NCBI RefSeq assembly: GCF_014842075.1
Contig: NZ_JACYVA010000001.1
Location: forward strand, 766,278 to 830,277
Length of the DNA: 64,000 nt
From: Sphingomonas sp. CFBP 13720
GTDB taxonomy: Bacteria > Pseudomonadota > Alphaproteobacteria > Sphingomonadales > Sphingomonadaceae
Direction of reading: 5' to 3'
The notes beneath the pieces were generated by a model, which saw only the letters and a program-made list of their open reading frames with translations, made no database searches and was not told where the DNA came from. The translations under genes and the position numbers were made by a program. The stretch's first letter is position 1. Each line of letters starts with the position of its first letter. Shown piece after piece: positions 56,548-64,000 of this stretch.

Positions 56548-56931
56548 TCAGTTGCAGACGCGCACGCGCACCGTCTGATCGTAATAGGGATCGTAGCGGC
56601 GCTCGACCCAGCACCGCTGATAGTCGCGGTAGCGATCGGCATAATAGCCGTCGTTCGGGTAATAGCCGCGCTGGCGATAATAACGGTCGTCATATCCGCG
56701 CGGATAGCCGTGATCGGCGTAGTAGCGATCCCGATAGCGGTCGCGCCCATTCGAGGCGAGCGCCGCGCCGATCGCAATGCCCGCGATACCCGCCACGACC
56801 GCCGTGCCGCCATTGCTGCCGCGATCGCGATGATAGCCACGACGCCATTGCGCATCGGCCGGGGCGGCGGCGGTCAACGCGGTCGCCGCCAGCGTCATGC
56901 CCAGACCGGCCTTGGTCAGCAGGGTCCTCAT
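56548..56931 (-). CDS. exported Tyr/Arg-rich protein with glycine-zipper segment
   Basis: 127 residues from the ATG at 56931: signal peptide 1-27 (LAATALTAAAPADAQ), a Gly/Ala helix GGTAVVAGIAGIAIGAALASNG, then repeats of Tyr, Arg and Asp (RDRYRDRYYADHGYPRGYDDRYYRQRGYYPND) ending with two Cys (QRCWVERR ... VRVCN) that could pair. It is a common type of small sphingomonad surface protein with no defined function. Confidence 0.8.
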   Translation of the reverse strand: MRTLLTKAGLGMTLAATALTAAAPADAQWRRGYHRDRGSNGGTAVVAGIAGIAIGAALASNGRDRYRDRYYADHGYPRGYDDRYYRQRGYYPNDGYYADRYRDYQRCWVERRYDPYYDQTVRVRVCN

Positions 56932-57155
56932 CACCTTGTCTCCTGTCCATCCGGGACACCCCCGGTACGGTCGACGCGGGTGCGCCGATGATGCGACCTG
57001 TGCCACGGAGCGACTGAACGGGTGCGGAACCGCATGTTAAGCGGGGGTTTATCGGACGGGCGATGCAATCCGGCTATGTCGCAACGCGGCCTTGGCCAAA
57101 GGCAACAGGTCGTAGCAACGGGGAAGCGCAACGTAGTGCGGCCAGCAAACGCAGA

Positions 57156-57183
57156 AACGGCCCCGGATCGCTCCGGGGCCGTT
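57156..57183 (-). terminator. hairpin downstream of typA
   Basis: A perfect 12-bp stem, AACGGCCCCGGA / TCCGGGGCCGTT, with loop tcgc, 120 bp after typA. On the minus strand it is followed by TTCTGCGTTTG, a weak T-run. No gene is seen in the rest of 56932-57303. Confidence 0.75.
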
Positions 57184-57303
57184 CTGTTGTCGATGGCGCG
57201 CAACGGGGCGGCGGAGCCGCGTCGTCGATGCCACACATGGGCGACAGAGGCAGCGCAGACCCTGTCGGGGGAAGCGTAGCGGGTGCTACGCCTTCCCCGC
57301 TGC

Positions 57304-59148
57304 TTAGGCCGCCTGCTTGGCGCGGCTGGCCTTCTTGCGCTCGTTCGCGTCGAGGTGACGCTTGCGGAGGCGGATCGACTTCGGCGTGACTTCGACCATC
57401 TCGTCGTCGTCGATGTACGCGATCGCCTGTTCCAGCGTCGCGCGCTTCGGCGGGGTCAGGCGAACCTGATCGTCCTTGCCGCCGCTGGCGCGGAAGTTGG
57501 TCAGCGCCTTGGTCTTCATCGGGTTGACTTCGAGGTCGTCCGGCTTCGCGTTCTCGCCGACGATCATGCCTTCGTACAGTGCTTCACCATGTCCGACGAA
57601 CAGGATGCCGCGCTCTTCGAGCGGACCCAGCGCGTAGCTGTTCGCTTCGCCTGCACCGTTCGAGATCAGCACGCCGTTCTTGCGGCCTTCGATCTGGCCC
57701 TTGTGGGGACCGTATTTCTCGAACAGCCGGTTCATGATGCCGGTGCCACGGGTGTCCGACAGGAATTCACCGTGATAGCCGATCATCCCACGCGACGGTG
57801 CGGAGAAGGTGATGCGCGTCTTGCCACCGCCCGAAGGACGCATGTCGGTCATCTCGGCCTTGCGTAGGTTCATCTTCTCGACGACCGTGCCCGAATATTC
57901 CTCGTCCACGTCGATGATGACGGTTTCGTACGGCTCAGTCTTGCCGCCATTCTCGTCGGTCCCGAACAGCACGCGCGGACGCGAGATGCCCAGTTCGAAG
58001 CCTTCGCGACGCATCGTTTCGATCAGCACGCCCAGCTGCAATTCGCCCCGACCTGCGACTTCGTAGCTGTCGCGATCGGCGGCCTCGGTCACCTTCACGG
58101 CGACGTTGGATTCGGCTTCGCGGAACAGGCGGTCGCGGATCATGCGCGACGTGACCTTCGTGCCTTCACGCCCCGCCATCGGCGAGTCGTTGACCGAAAA
58201 ACGCATCGACAGCGTGGGCGGATCGATCGGCTGCGCATGCAGCGGCTCGCTGACCGACGGATCGCAGATCGTGTTGGCGACGGTCGCGATGGCAAGACCG
58301 GCCAGCGAGATGATGTCGCCCGCCTTGGCTTCTTCCACCGGCACGCGGTCGAGACCGCGGAACGACATGATCTTCGACGCGCGACCGGTTTCGACGATCC
58401 TGCCATCGTTATCCAGCGCGTGGATCGGCTGGTTCAGCTTGATCGTGCCCGAATTGACGCGACCGGTCAGCACGCGGCCGAGGAAATTGTCGCGGTCGAG
58501 CAGCGTGACGAGGAAGGTGAACGGAACGTCCTCCACTTCCACCTTCGGCGCGGGGACGTGCGAAACGATCGTTTCGAACATCGGGATCAGCGTGCCTTCG
58601 CGCGCATCCATGTCGGTCGAGGCATAGCCGTTGCGGCCCGAGGCGTAGAGCACCGGGAAATCGAGCTGTTCGTCGTTGGCGTCCAACGACACGAACAGAT
58701 CGAACACTTCGTCCAGCACTTCCTGGATACGCGCATCGCTGCGGTCGACCTTGTTGACGACGACGATCGGCTTGAGGCCCAGCGCCAGCGCCTTGCCCGT
58801 CACGAACTTCGTCTGCGGCATCGCGCCTTCGGACGAATCGACCAGCAGGACGACGCCGTCGACCATGCTGAGGATGCGTTCGACCTCACCGCCGAAATCG
58901 GCGTGGCCGGGGGTGTCGACGATGTTGATGCGGATCGATTCGTCGCTGCCCGGCGGAGTCCAGTCGACCGAGGTCGGCTTGGCGAGAATGGTGATCCCGC
59001 GTTCCTTTTCGAGATCGTTCGAATCCATGGCGCGCTCTTCGACGCGCTGGTTGTCGCGGAAGGTGCCGGACTGGCGGAACAGCTGGTCGACGAGGGTCGT
59101 CTTGCCGTGATCGACGTGGGCGATGATCGCCACGTTGCGGAGGCTCAT
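57304..59148 (-). CDS. typA: translational GTPase TypA/BipA
   Basis: 614 residues from the ATG at 59148, with AGGAA 6 bp upstream. G motifs are [33 protein letters not shown] and SGRNG. Downstream are EF-G-like beta barrel and domains III/V ([28 protein letters not shown]; the TypA-specific [28 protein letters not shown]) and a C-terminal [34 protein letters not shown]. It binds the ribosome and is linked to stress and cold tolerance. Confidence 0.97.
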   Translation of the reverse strand: MSLRNVAIIAHVDHGKTTLVDQLFRQSGTFRDNQRVEERAMDSNDLEKERGITILAKPTSVDWTPPGSDESIRINIVDTPGHADFGGEVERILSMVDGVVLLVDSSEGAMPQTKFVTGKALALGLKPIVVVNKVDRSDARIQEVLDEVFDLFVSLDANDEQLDFPVLYASGRNGYASTDMDAREGTLIPMFETIVSHVPAPKVEVEDVPFTFLVTLLDRDNFLGRVLTGRVNSGTIKLNQPIHALDNDGRIVETGRASKIMSFRGLDRVPVEEAKAGDIISLAGLAIATVANTICDPSVSEPLHAQPIDPPTLSMRFSVNDSPMAGREGTKVTSRMIRDRLFREAESNVAVKVTEAADRDSYEVAGRGELQLGVLIETMRREGFELGISRPRVLFGTDENGGKTEPYETVIIDVDEEYSGTVVEKMNLRKAEMTDMRPSGGGKTRITFSAPSRGMIGYHGEFLSDTRGTGIMNRLFEKYGPHKGQIEGRKNGVLISNGAGEANSYALGPLEERGILFVGHGEALYEGMIVGENAKPDDLEVNPMKTKALTNFRASGGKDDQVRLTPPKRATLEQAIAYIDDDEMVEVTPKSIRLRKRHLDANERKKASRAKQAA

Positions 59149-59258
59149 GGGATTTCCTGGATCGTGCGGGAGTGCAGTTGGCCGCGCCCTTAGCGTAATT
59201 CGCGCGAAATCGGAAGAGGGCGTGTTTGTGCGGTGCGGCATTCTCTTACGAACGGCTT

Positions 59259-59451
59259 TGGTTCACGCGAAGGCGCGAAGGCACGAAGAATGTTTCCGCA
59301 TATGGAGGCGCGGGGTCGTAGAGGTCTAACGGGAGTTCGACGGCAGCAGCCGGGTGTCTTCGACAGCCCCTGCCCCATCGATTTGCGAGCGTAGCAGCCG
59401 GTACGGCTGGAAGCGCCCTTGCTTCTCCCCTCCGCGTGTCTGCGTGAACAA
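59259..59451. repeat. MITE-like inverted-repeat element (degenerate copy)
   Basis: The 416-bp gap 59149-59564 holds no gene. GGTTCACGCGAAGGCGCGAAG at its left and the complement of GTTCACGCAGACACGCGGAGG at its right form imperfect terminal inverted repeats about 190 bp apart. They resemble the ends of the element at 62691-62846. Confidence 0.6.
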
Positions 59452-59564
59452 CGGCTTCTGCCGCCATACAAACCTTGCCCGGCCAACGTGTATTACCTAA
59501 ATGCTACACTTGAACGGAACGGCGTTCGCCGTCATCAAGGAACGGTGCGTGCCGTGGAGGATAT

Positions 59565-60761
59565 ATGGCGACCCAGACGAACGACGAACCCGCGCTGGTG
59601 CTGACCCCGCCCGATCCGGTGCCAACGCTGGCCCCGGCGAAGGCAGTCGGCCTCGTGCCAGTGGACGACGTCAAGAAAAGCGAATTGCGGACCCGGGTCG
59701 GCGACTTCGTCGACCAACTGGTGGCGCAGGACGTCAACTCGCCCGAATTCGGCAAGCGGGTCGACGCGATCGGCAATCTGGGTGCGCGCGAAATACGAGA
59801 GGCGGCGGGCCAGTCGAACCGCTTTCTCGACCGGCCGGTACGGGCGATGGATCAGGAATCGGGCGTCGGCGCCGATCTGGCCCAGTTGCGCCGGACCATC
59901 GAGGATCTCGATCCGGGCAAGCAGGGAAATCTGCTGGAGCCGAAGAAGCTGTTCGGCATGATCCCGTTCGGCAGCAAGGTCCGCGACTATTTCGACGGAT
60001 ACAAATCCGCGCAGAGCCACATCGCTTCGATCCTGAAGCGGCTGGCGTCGGGCAAGGACGAGCTGTTGATGGACAACGCCGCCATCGACACCGAACGCGC
60101 CAATCTGTGGACCGCGATGGGGCGGCTGGAACAGATGATATACCTGTCGAAGGAGATGGACGCGACGCTGGAAAACAAGGCCAACGAACTGGATCATAGC
60201 GATCCGGCGAAGGCCCGGGCGATCCGCGAGACGGCGCTGTTCTATGTCCGGCAGCGCAGCCAGGATTTGCTGACGCAGATGGCGGTGACGGTGCAAGGCT
60301 ATCTGGCGCTTGATCTGGTCAAGAAGAACAATGTCGAGCTGGTGAAGGGCGTCGACCGCGCATCGACCACCACGGTCGGCGCGCTGCGTACGGCGGTGAC
60401 GGTGGCGCAGGCGCTGACCAACCAGAAGCTGGTGCTGGAACAGATCACCGCGCTGAACACCACCACTGCCAACATCATCGATTCGACCGGCAAGCTGCTG
60501 CGCAGCCAGACCGCGACGATCCACGAACAGGCGGCGGCATCGACCATCCCGGTCGAAGTGCTGCAACGCGCGTTCCAGAATGTGTACGACACGATGGACG
60601 CGATCGACACGTTCAAGCTGAAGGCGCTCGATTCGATGAAGACGACGGTGAACACGCTGTCGAACGAGGTCGAGAAGTCGCGCGGCTATATCGCGCGGGC
60701 CGAGGGCGCGTCGCAGAACCGCGAGAGCGGCGGCGAGACGTTCAAGCTGGAGGCGATGTAA
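59565..60761 (+). CDS. TelA-family toxic anion resistance protein
   Basis: 398 residues, highly helical, no membrane segment. VGDFVDQLVAQDVNSPEFGKRVDAIGNLG, ANLWTAMGRLEQMIYLSKEMDATLENKANELD and VQGYLALDLVKKNNVELVKGVDRASTTTVGALRTAVTVAQALTNQKLVLEQI are TelA hallmarks. GGAGG lies 6 bp before the ATG. In other bacteria TelA relates to tellurite and antibiotic tolerance; the mechanism is unclear. It is followed after 3 bp by an XpaC-like gene, so the two are co-transcribed. Confidence 0.92.
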   Translation: MATQTNDEPALVLTPPDPVPTLAPAKAVGLVPVDDVKKSELRTRVGDFVDQLVAQDVNSPEFGKRVDAIGNLGAREIREAAGQSNRFLDRPVRAMDQESGVGADLAQLRRTIEDLDPGKQGNLLEPKKLFGMIPFGSKVRDYFDGYKSAQSHIASILKRLASGKDELLMDNAAIDTERANLWTAMGRLEQMIYLSKEMDATLENKANELDHSDPAKARAIRETALFYVRQRSQDLLTQMAVTVQGYLALDLVKKNNVELVKGVDRASTTTVGALRTAVTVAQALTNQKLVLEQITALNTTTANIIDSTGKLLRSQTATIHEQAAASTIPVEVLQRAFQNVYDTMDAIDTFKLKALDSMKTTVNTLSNEVEKSRGYIARAEGASQNRESGGETFKLEAM

Positions 60762-60764
60762 CCC

Positions 60765-61463
60765 ATGTCGCGCAGCGACGAGGTGCTGGAACGCGCCAGC
60801 ATGACGCTGGAACGGGCGCGCGAGCGGCACGGGGCGGTCGCGCCGCGCGCGCGGCGGCGCCGTGAGGCGGAGGTGCTGCGCCGCGTCGGGCGGATCGCGG
60901 CGGCCGATCTGGCGATCATCGTCGCGGCGCTGGTCGTTGGATGGTTCGTGCCGCTGGGTCTGGGCGGGGCGATGGTCGTGATGGCGCTGCTGATCGCCGC
61001 GACGCTGTTGTTCGGGTTGATGCCTGTGACGCGCGAGGTCGCGGTCGAGCAACTGGTGCAGGCGCCGCTGAAGTCGCTGCCGTCGCAGACCGAGCGGTGG
61101 CTGGCGACCCAGCGCCCCGCCCTGCCCGCACCCGCGATCGGTCTCGCCGATTCGATCGGGGTACGGTTGGACACGCTGTCGACGCAACTCGCCGGACTGA
61201 ACGAGCTGGAGCCGGCGGCAGCGGAAGTGCGCAAGCTGGTCGGCGAACAGCTTCCCGAACTGATTCGTGGCTACCAGCGCGTTCCCGAACCGCTGCGCCG
61301 CGTCGAGCGCAACGGACGGACGCCGGACCAGCAACTGGTCGACGGGCTGAAGGTCATCGACGGCGAGATCGCGGCGATGACGGAGCAACTGGCGCAAGGC
61401 GACCTCGACAGCCTCGCGACGCGCGAACGGTTCCTGCAGATCAAGTATCAGGGCGAGGAATGA
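60765..61463 (+). CDS. XpaC-like membrane protein
   Basis: 232 residues: a basic N-terminus (RRRREAEVLRRVGR), two close helices (AAADLAIIVAALVVGWFVPLG and GGAMVVMALLIAATLLFGLMP), then a helical cytoplasmic domain with QLPELIRGYQRVPEPLRRVERNGRTPDQQLVDGLKVIDGEIAAMTEQLAQGDLDSLATRERFLQIKY. This resembles the XpaC/5-bromo-4-chloroindolyl phosphate hydrolysis family, often found beside telA. The gene order supports a joint function at the membrane. Confidence 0.8.
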   Translation: MSRSDEVLERASMTLERARERHGAVAPRARRRREAEVLRRVGRIAAADLAIIVAALVVGWFVPLGLGGAMVVMALLIAATLLFGLMPVTREVAVEQLVQAPLKSLPSQTERWLATQRPALPAPAIGLADSIGVRLDTLSTQLAGLNELEPAAAEVRKLVGEQLPELIRGYQRVPEPLRRVERNGRTPDQQLVDGLKVIDGEIAAMTEQLAQGDLDSLATRERFLQIKYQGEE

Positions 61464-61506
61464 CGTCCTGGCCGAACGGGGGTTCGCGAAACGGGCCGGG
61501 CTGCGC

Positions 61507-61839
61507 ATGATGTCGACGCTCGCACTGGTCGCACTGACGGTTCCGGCCGCGGCGCAGGACGCGCGTACGTTCCCGATCCTGCGGGCGGGGCAACCGGCGG
61601 TCTGTGCCGACCTGACCGACGCACCGGCGGAGTTTCAGGAAGGGTTGCGCCAATGGGTCATCGGCTTCTGGAGCGGAATGAACGTCGCCGAGCGCGCGAA
61701 GACGGGTATCGTCGGGCATAGCACCTCTGCGACGGGTATTTTCGGCGAAGTCGCCCTGTTCTGCCGGTCGCATCCGGCGATGGCGATCGATCAGGCGACG
61801 TTCGCGGTGCGCGAACAGATGAAGCGCGCCGGGAAATAG
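61507..61839 (+). CDS. small exported protein of unknown function
   Basis: 110 residues with a signal peptide (MMSTLALVALTVPAAAQ) and a mature part containing two Cys: CADLTDAPAEFQEGLRQWVIGFWSGMN ... GIFGEVALFCRSHPAMAIDQA. The arrangement C ... W-x-x-GFWSGMN ... C-x-x-x-P suggests a disulphide-bonded periplasmic helical protein, as in HdeA- or Rap1a-like small proteins, but I cannot place it firmly. It follows the telA/xpaC pair by 43 bp. Confidence 0.7.
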   Translation: MMSTLALVALTVPAAAQDARTFPILRAGQPAVCADLTDAPAEFQEGLRQWVIGFWSGMNVAERAKTGIVGHSTSATGIFGEVALFCRSHPAMAIDQATFAVREQMKRAGK

Positions 61840-61861
61840 CGCCAACGGGCATCGCCCGCCC

Positions 61862-62608
61862 CTACTCCCGCACCCGATCGACCACCCATTCGTGCCGCTG
61901 CACCATGACCGAGGGCACTGGTCGTCCGCGACCGTCGAGCGACGGGCGGAACCGGAAGCGGCGTTCGATCTGGCGACAGGTAGCGATGTCGATCGCGCGG
62001 CTGCCGCTGGAGCGCATGATCTGGCATTCGGTGGCACGGCCGTCGGTCTCTACGATATAGCGGACCTCGACGGTACCTTCGAACCCGCGTTCCTCCAGTT
62101 CGGGCGGCAGCGCCGCGCCCTGGATCGATCCGCCGATCTGGCGCGGGGGCGTGTCGCCGCCGCCACCGCCGTCGCCATCCCCCTGCCCGCCGCTGCCCAG
62201 ACCGTCGCCGATCCCGCCAGCGCCGGTGCCGGGGCCGACCATGTCCGTCGCGCCGGACGACGCGTCGTTGCCGGGACCGGCAACAGGCGCGGTGACGACC
62301 GGCGGGGGTACGGGCAGCGGCACGACCGGCGGGGTCGCGACCACCTCCGTCGCCTTGGAGCGAATGTTCGGCGGCGCGGCGCGGCCTTCGGGGCGGCCCT
62401 GTCGCACGACTTGCGGGACCGGCGGCGGCGGCGGGGGCTCCGGCGCTTCAGGCAGGATGTCGAACGTCGCCAGCGCGCCCTGCGCCACACGCGGCACGTC
62501 GACGCCCAGCCCGACGACCAGCGCCCAGCCGAGCAGGACGTGCAGGCCGATCGTCACCAGCAACGCGCCGGTGCGGGTGCGGTCGGGAGGGGCCAGCGTC
62601 ATCGCCAT
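61862..62608 (-). CDS. TonB-like energy transducer
   Basis: 248 residues from the ATG at 62608. One N-terminal helix (GALLVTIGLHVLLGWALVVGLG), a long Pro-rich then Gly/Asp-rich periplasmic stretch (PEPPPPPPVPQVVRQ ... GGQGDGDGGGGG), and a C-terminal TonB domain (ELEERGFEGTVEVRYIVETDGRATECQIMRSSGSRAIDIATCRQIERRFRFRP). It couples ExbBD energy to outer-membrane receptors; no exbB/exbD is nearby. Sphingomonads carry many receptors, one of which is in this window at 50649-53195. Confidence 0.92.
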   Translation of the reverse strand: MAMTLAPPDRTRTGALLVTIGLHVLLGWALVVGLGVDVPRVAQGALATFDILPEAPEPPPPPPVPQVVRQGRPEGRAAPPNIRSKATEVVATPPVVPLPVPPPVVTAPVAGPGNDASSGATDMVGPGTGAGGIGDGLGSGGQGDGDGGGGGDTPPRQIGGSIQGAALPPELEERGFEGTVEVRYIVETDGRATECQIMRSSGSRAIDIATCRQIERRFRFRPSLDGRGRPVPSVMVQRHEWVVDRVRE

Positions 62609-62690
62609 GGTGATGGCAGAACGCGGCTGAGTGGCGGGTGATCCGGCCGTGCCGTGTGCCTGGCTGCGATGGTGGTTCAAGAAGAAAAAT

Positions 62691-62846
62691 GGGGTTCACG
62701 CGGAGGCGCGGAGACGCGGAGGGGTTACGTATCGGGCGAGGCTCGTGCGAACGGGCGACGTTCGTCCAGTTGAAGCGGATGTAAGGCTGCTGGCGCGGGC
62801 GCCGTCGTAACGAGGGCAACCCCCTCCGCGCCTCCGCGTGAACCCC
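62691..62846. repeat. MITE-like inverted-repeat element, 156 bp
   Basis: The left end GGGGTTCACGCGGAGGCGCG at 62691 onward and the right end (complement, 62818-62846) are inverted copies, 26 of the first ~29 bases matching, around about 95 bp without a gene. It lies between the divergently oriented 5' end of the TonB-like gene and the 3' end of the phosphatase gene. Confidence 0.75.
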
Positions 62847-62909
62847 TTATCGACCATGACACGATCGCGCCGCCGATGATCGCCGGAACGCCAACCCCGG
62901 CGGCAGAAG

Positions 62910-63695
62910 CTACCGCTTGCCCAGCGCGACGATCGCGCGGCTGCGCACCCGCTCCACCGCCGCCGCGTGGATGCCGGGCGCGGCGGCCATGACCCCGAAG
63001 AATTGCGGGCGCGGCTGGTTGAAGCGGAGCTTGCGACCGATCGCGTCGGTGACGACTGCCCCAGCTTCGCGCGCGATCAGGATGCTGGCGGCGACGTCCC
63101 ATTCATTGCCCCAGCGCAGCGTGGCGAGGAAGTCGGCATCGCCGCTGGCCACCATCGCCATGCGCAGCGCGATCGAGTTGGGTTTGGCGACCGCCAGGAG
63201 ATCGCGGTCCCGCGCGGGCAGGACGTCGACCGGCGTACGGCTGCCGACGAAATTGGTGCGGTCGCTGGTGGTGAGGCGTCGGTCGCCGCGCCATGCGCCG
63301 CCGCCCGCCGACGCGCTCCAAACCTCGCGGCGGACGGGGGCGTCGAGGACGCCGAGCACCGGGTGTCCGTCCTCGACCAGCGCGATCGATACCGCCCAGC
63401 CGTCGCGTCCGCGAATGAAGTCGCGGGTGCCGTCGATCGGATCGACGATCCATACCCGCCGCCGCGCCAGCCGGATCGCATCGTCGGCGGTTTCCTCCGA
63501 CAGCCAGCCGGCATCGGGCAGCAACGCTTCCAGCCGTTCGCGCAGCAACCGATCGACCGCTAGGTCGATTTCGCACACCGGGTTGCCGGGGGCTTTTTCC
63601 CACGTCGCATAGCTGCCGCCGAACCGGGCATAGGCCATCGCGGCGGCTTCGGCCGCGATGTGCCGGACCCGGTCGAGCAACGCGGTGTCAGCCAC
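62910..63695 (-). CDS. inositol monophosphatase family phosphatase
   Basis: 261 residues. The metal sites are visible: LSEETADD (Glu), WIVDPIDGTRDFIRG (D-P-x-D-G-T) and GNEWDVAASILIAREAGA (W-D-x-x-A). VCEIDLAVDRLLRERL precedes them. The family includes SuhB, CysQ (PAP phosphatase) and the HisN histidinol-phosphatases of alphaproteobacteria; which one applies cannot be decided here. The start overlaps the end of pmbA by 8 bp, so the two are co-transcribed. Confidence 0.9.
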   Translation of the reverse strand: MADTALLDRVRHIAAEAAAMAYARFGGSYATWEKAPGNPVCEIDLAVDRLLRERLEALLPDAGWLSEETADDAIRLARRRVWIVDPIDGTRDFIRGRDGWAVSIALVEDGHPVLGVLDAPVRREVWSASAGGGAWRGDRRLTTSDRTNFVGSRTPVDVLPARDRDLLAVAKPNSIALRMAMVASGDADFLATLRWGNEWDVAASILIAREAGAVVTDAIGRKLRFNQPRPQFFGVMAAAPGIHAAAVERVRSRAIVALGKR

Positions 63696-64000
63696 CCGCC
63701 ACCGTCATCCCCTCTACCCGCAGCGTCGGGACGTTCACGCCCTGCCGGAACGCCAGATCGTCGGCGGCGACCAGCGTGGCGAACATCGCCCGAAGGTTGC
63801 CGGCGATGGTGATCCCGGCGACGGCATGGGTGACGACGCCGCGTTCGATCAGGAAGCCCGACGCCCCCCGGCTGTAATCGCCGGTGACGCCGTTCACCCC
63901 CTGCCCGATCAGTTCGGTGATCAGCACGCCGCGTTCGATATCGGCGATCAGCGCGTCGCGGGTGACGGCACCCGCCGCCAGATGAACGTTGCCGGTGGTC
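63688..64000 (-). CDS. pmbA: TldD/PmbA-family metalloprotease, 3' end only
   Basis: The 104 C-terminal codons are in the window and the frame is open to its edge. TTGNVHLAAGAVTRDALIADIERGVLITELIGQGVNGVTGDYSRGASGFLIERGVVTHAVAGITIAGNLRAMF is the PmbA C-terminal domain. With TldD it trims modified peptides and, in other bacteria, degrades CcdA. The 5' part lies beyond 64000. Confidence 0.9.
   Translation of the reverse strand, partial: TTGNVHLAAGAVTRDALIADIERGVLITELIGQGVNGVTGDYSRGASGFLIERGVVTHAVAGITIAGNLRAMFATLVAADDLAFRQGVNVPTLRVEGMTVAGG

Noticed and set aside
57007..57300. A possible tRNA or small RNA upstream of the exported Tyr/Arg-rich gene
   Set aside because: Checked for cloverleaf arms and a T-loop; only the typA hairpin is present.

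Overview
High G+C DNA dense with genes. A cytochrome bo3 oxidase operon, a RegBA-type redox pair, a TonB-dependent receptor and the rpmH-rnpA-yidD-yidC-engB cluster all point to an alphaproteobacterium. The protein families and exported-protein style fit the Sphingomonadales, probably a Sphingomonas-like organism; this is inference, because no rRNA gene is present. I found no tRNA, rRNA or CRISPR array.

Layout. 1-2.6 kb: a truncated secreted S1 serine protease and an MHS-type transporter (minus strand). 2.6-9.4 kb: a tight plus-strand operon cyoABCD - SURF1 - regB - regA behind a 21-bp perfect palindrome, linking a quinol oxidase, its assembly factor and a redox-sensing regulator. 9.4-11.9 kb: an L,D-transpeptidase, a lipoprotein and a DUF805 membrane protein. 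11.9-20.8 kb: comM (yifB) split by a 7,375-bp integrative element. Removing the element at a 4-bp core (AACA) restores an open 501-codon comM. The element carries a large serine integrase, a run of small phage-type genes (including a T7 gp14-like internal virion protein, two paralogous zinc-ribbon microproteins and a 52-residue Cys protein), a small resolvase behind a res-like array, and an opposing two-gene module. One gene of that module has a HEPN RNase-like motif, and both genes share a domain. This module is the best candidate for an undescribed system.

20.9-25 kb: ribosomal protein L34, RNase P protein, YidD, YidC and EngB, then an ExoD-like protein. 25-34.8 kb: assorted metabolism (GST, hydrolase, YitT, a PAS/chemoreceptor-like protein, aspartate-semialdehyde dehydrogenase, DUF418, DPP4-type peptidase, SH3 protein, 2-hydroxyacid dehydrogenase). 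35-44.4 kb: an HxlR/QorB pair, an amidotransferase, a flavin oxidoreductase, a glycosyltransferase/hydrolase pair, SelO carrying a palindromic repeat inside its reading frame, and an AstD-like dehydrogenase. 44.6-50.5 kb: class I fumarase, a GGDEF-EAL-PilZ protein with a degenerate EAL site, and LigA. 50.6-56.5 kb: a TonB receptor, a LytS/LytTR two-component pair, TrhO and DUF3297. 56.5-64 kb: a Tyr/Arg-rich exported protein, TypA, a TelA/XpaC-like pair, a TonB-like protein, an inositol monophosphatase family enzyme and the 3' end of pmbA. Two MITE-like inverted-repeat elements lie in the gaps of this last part.
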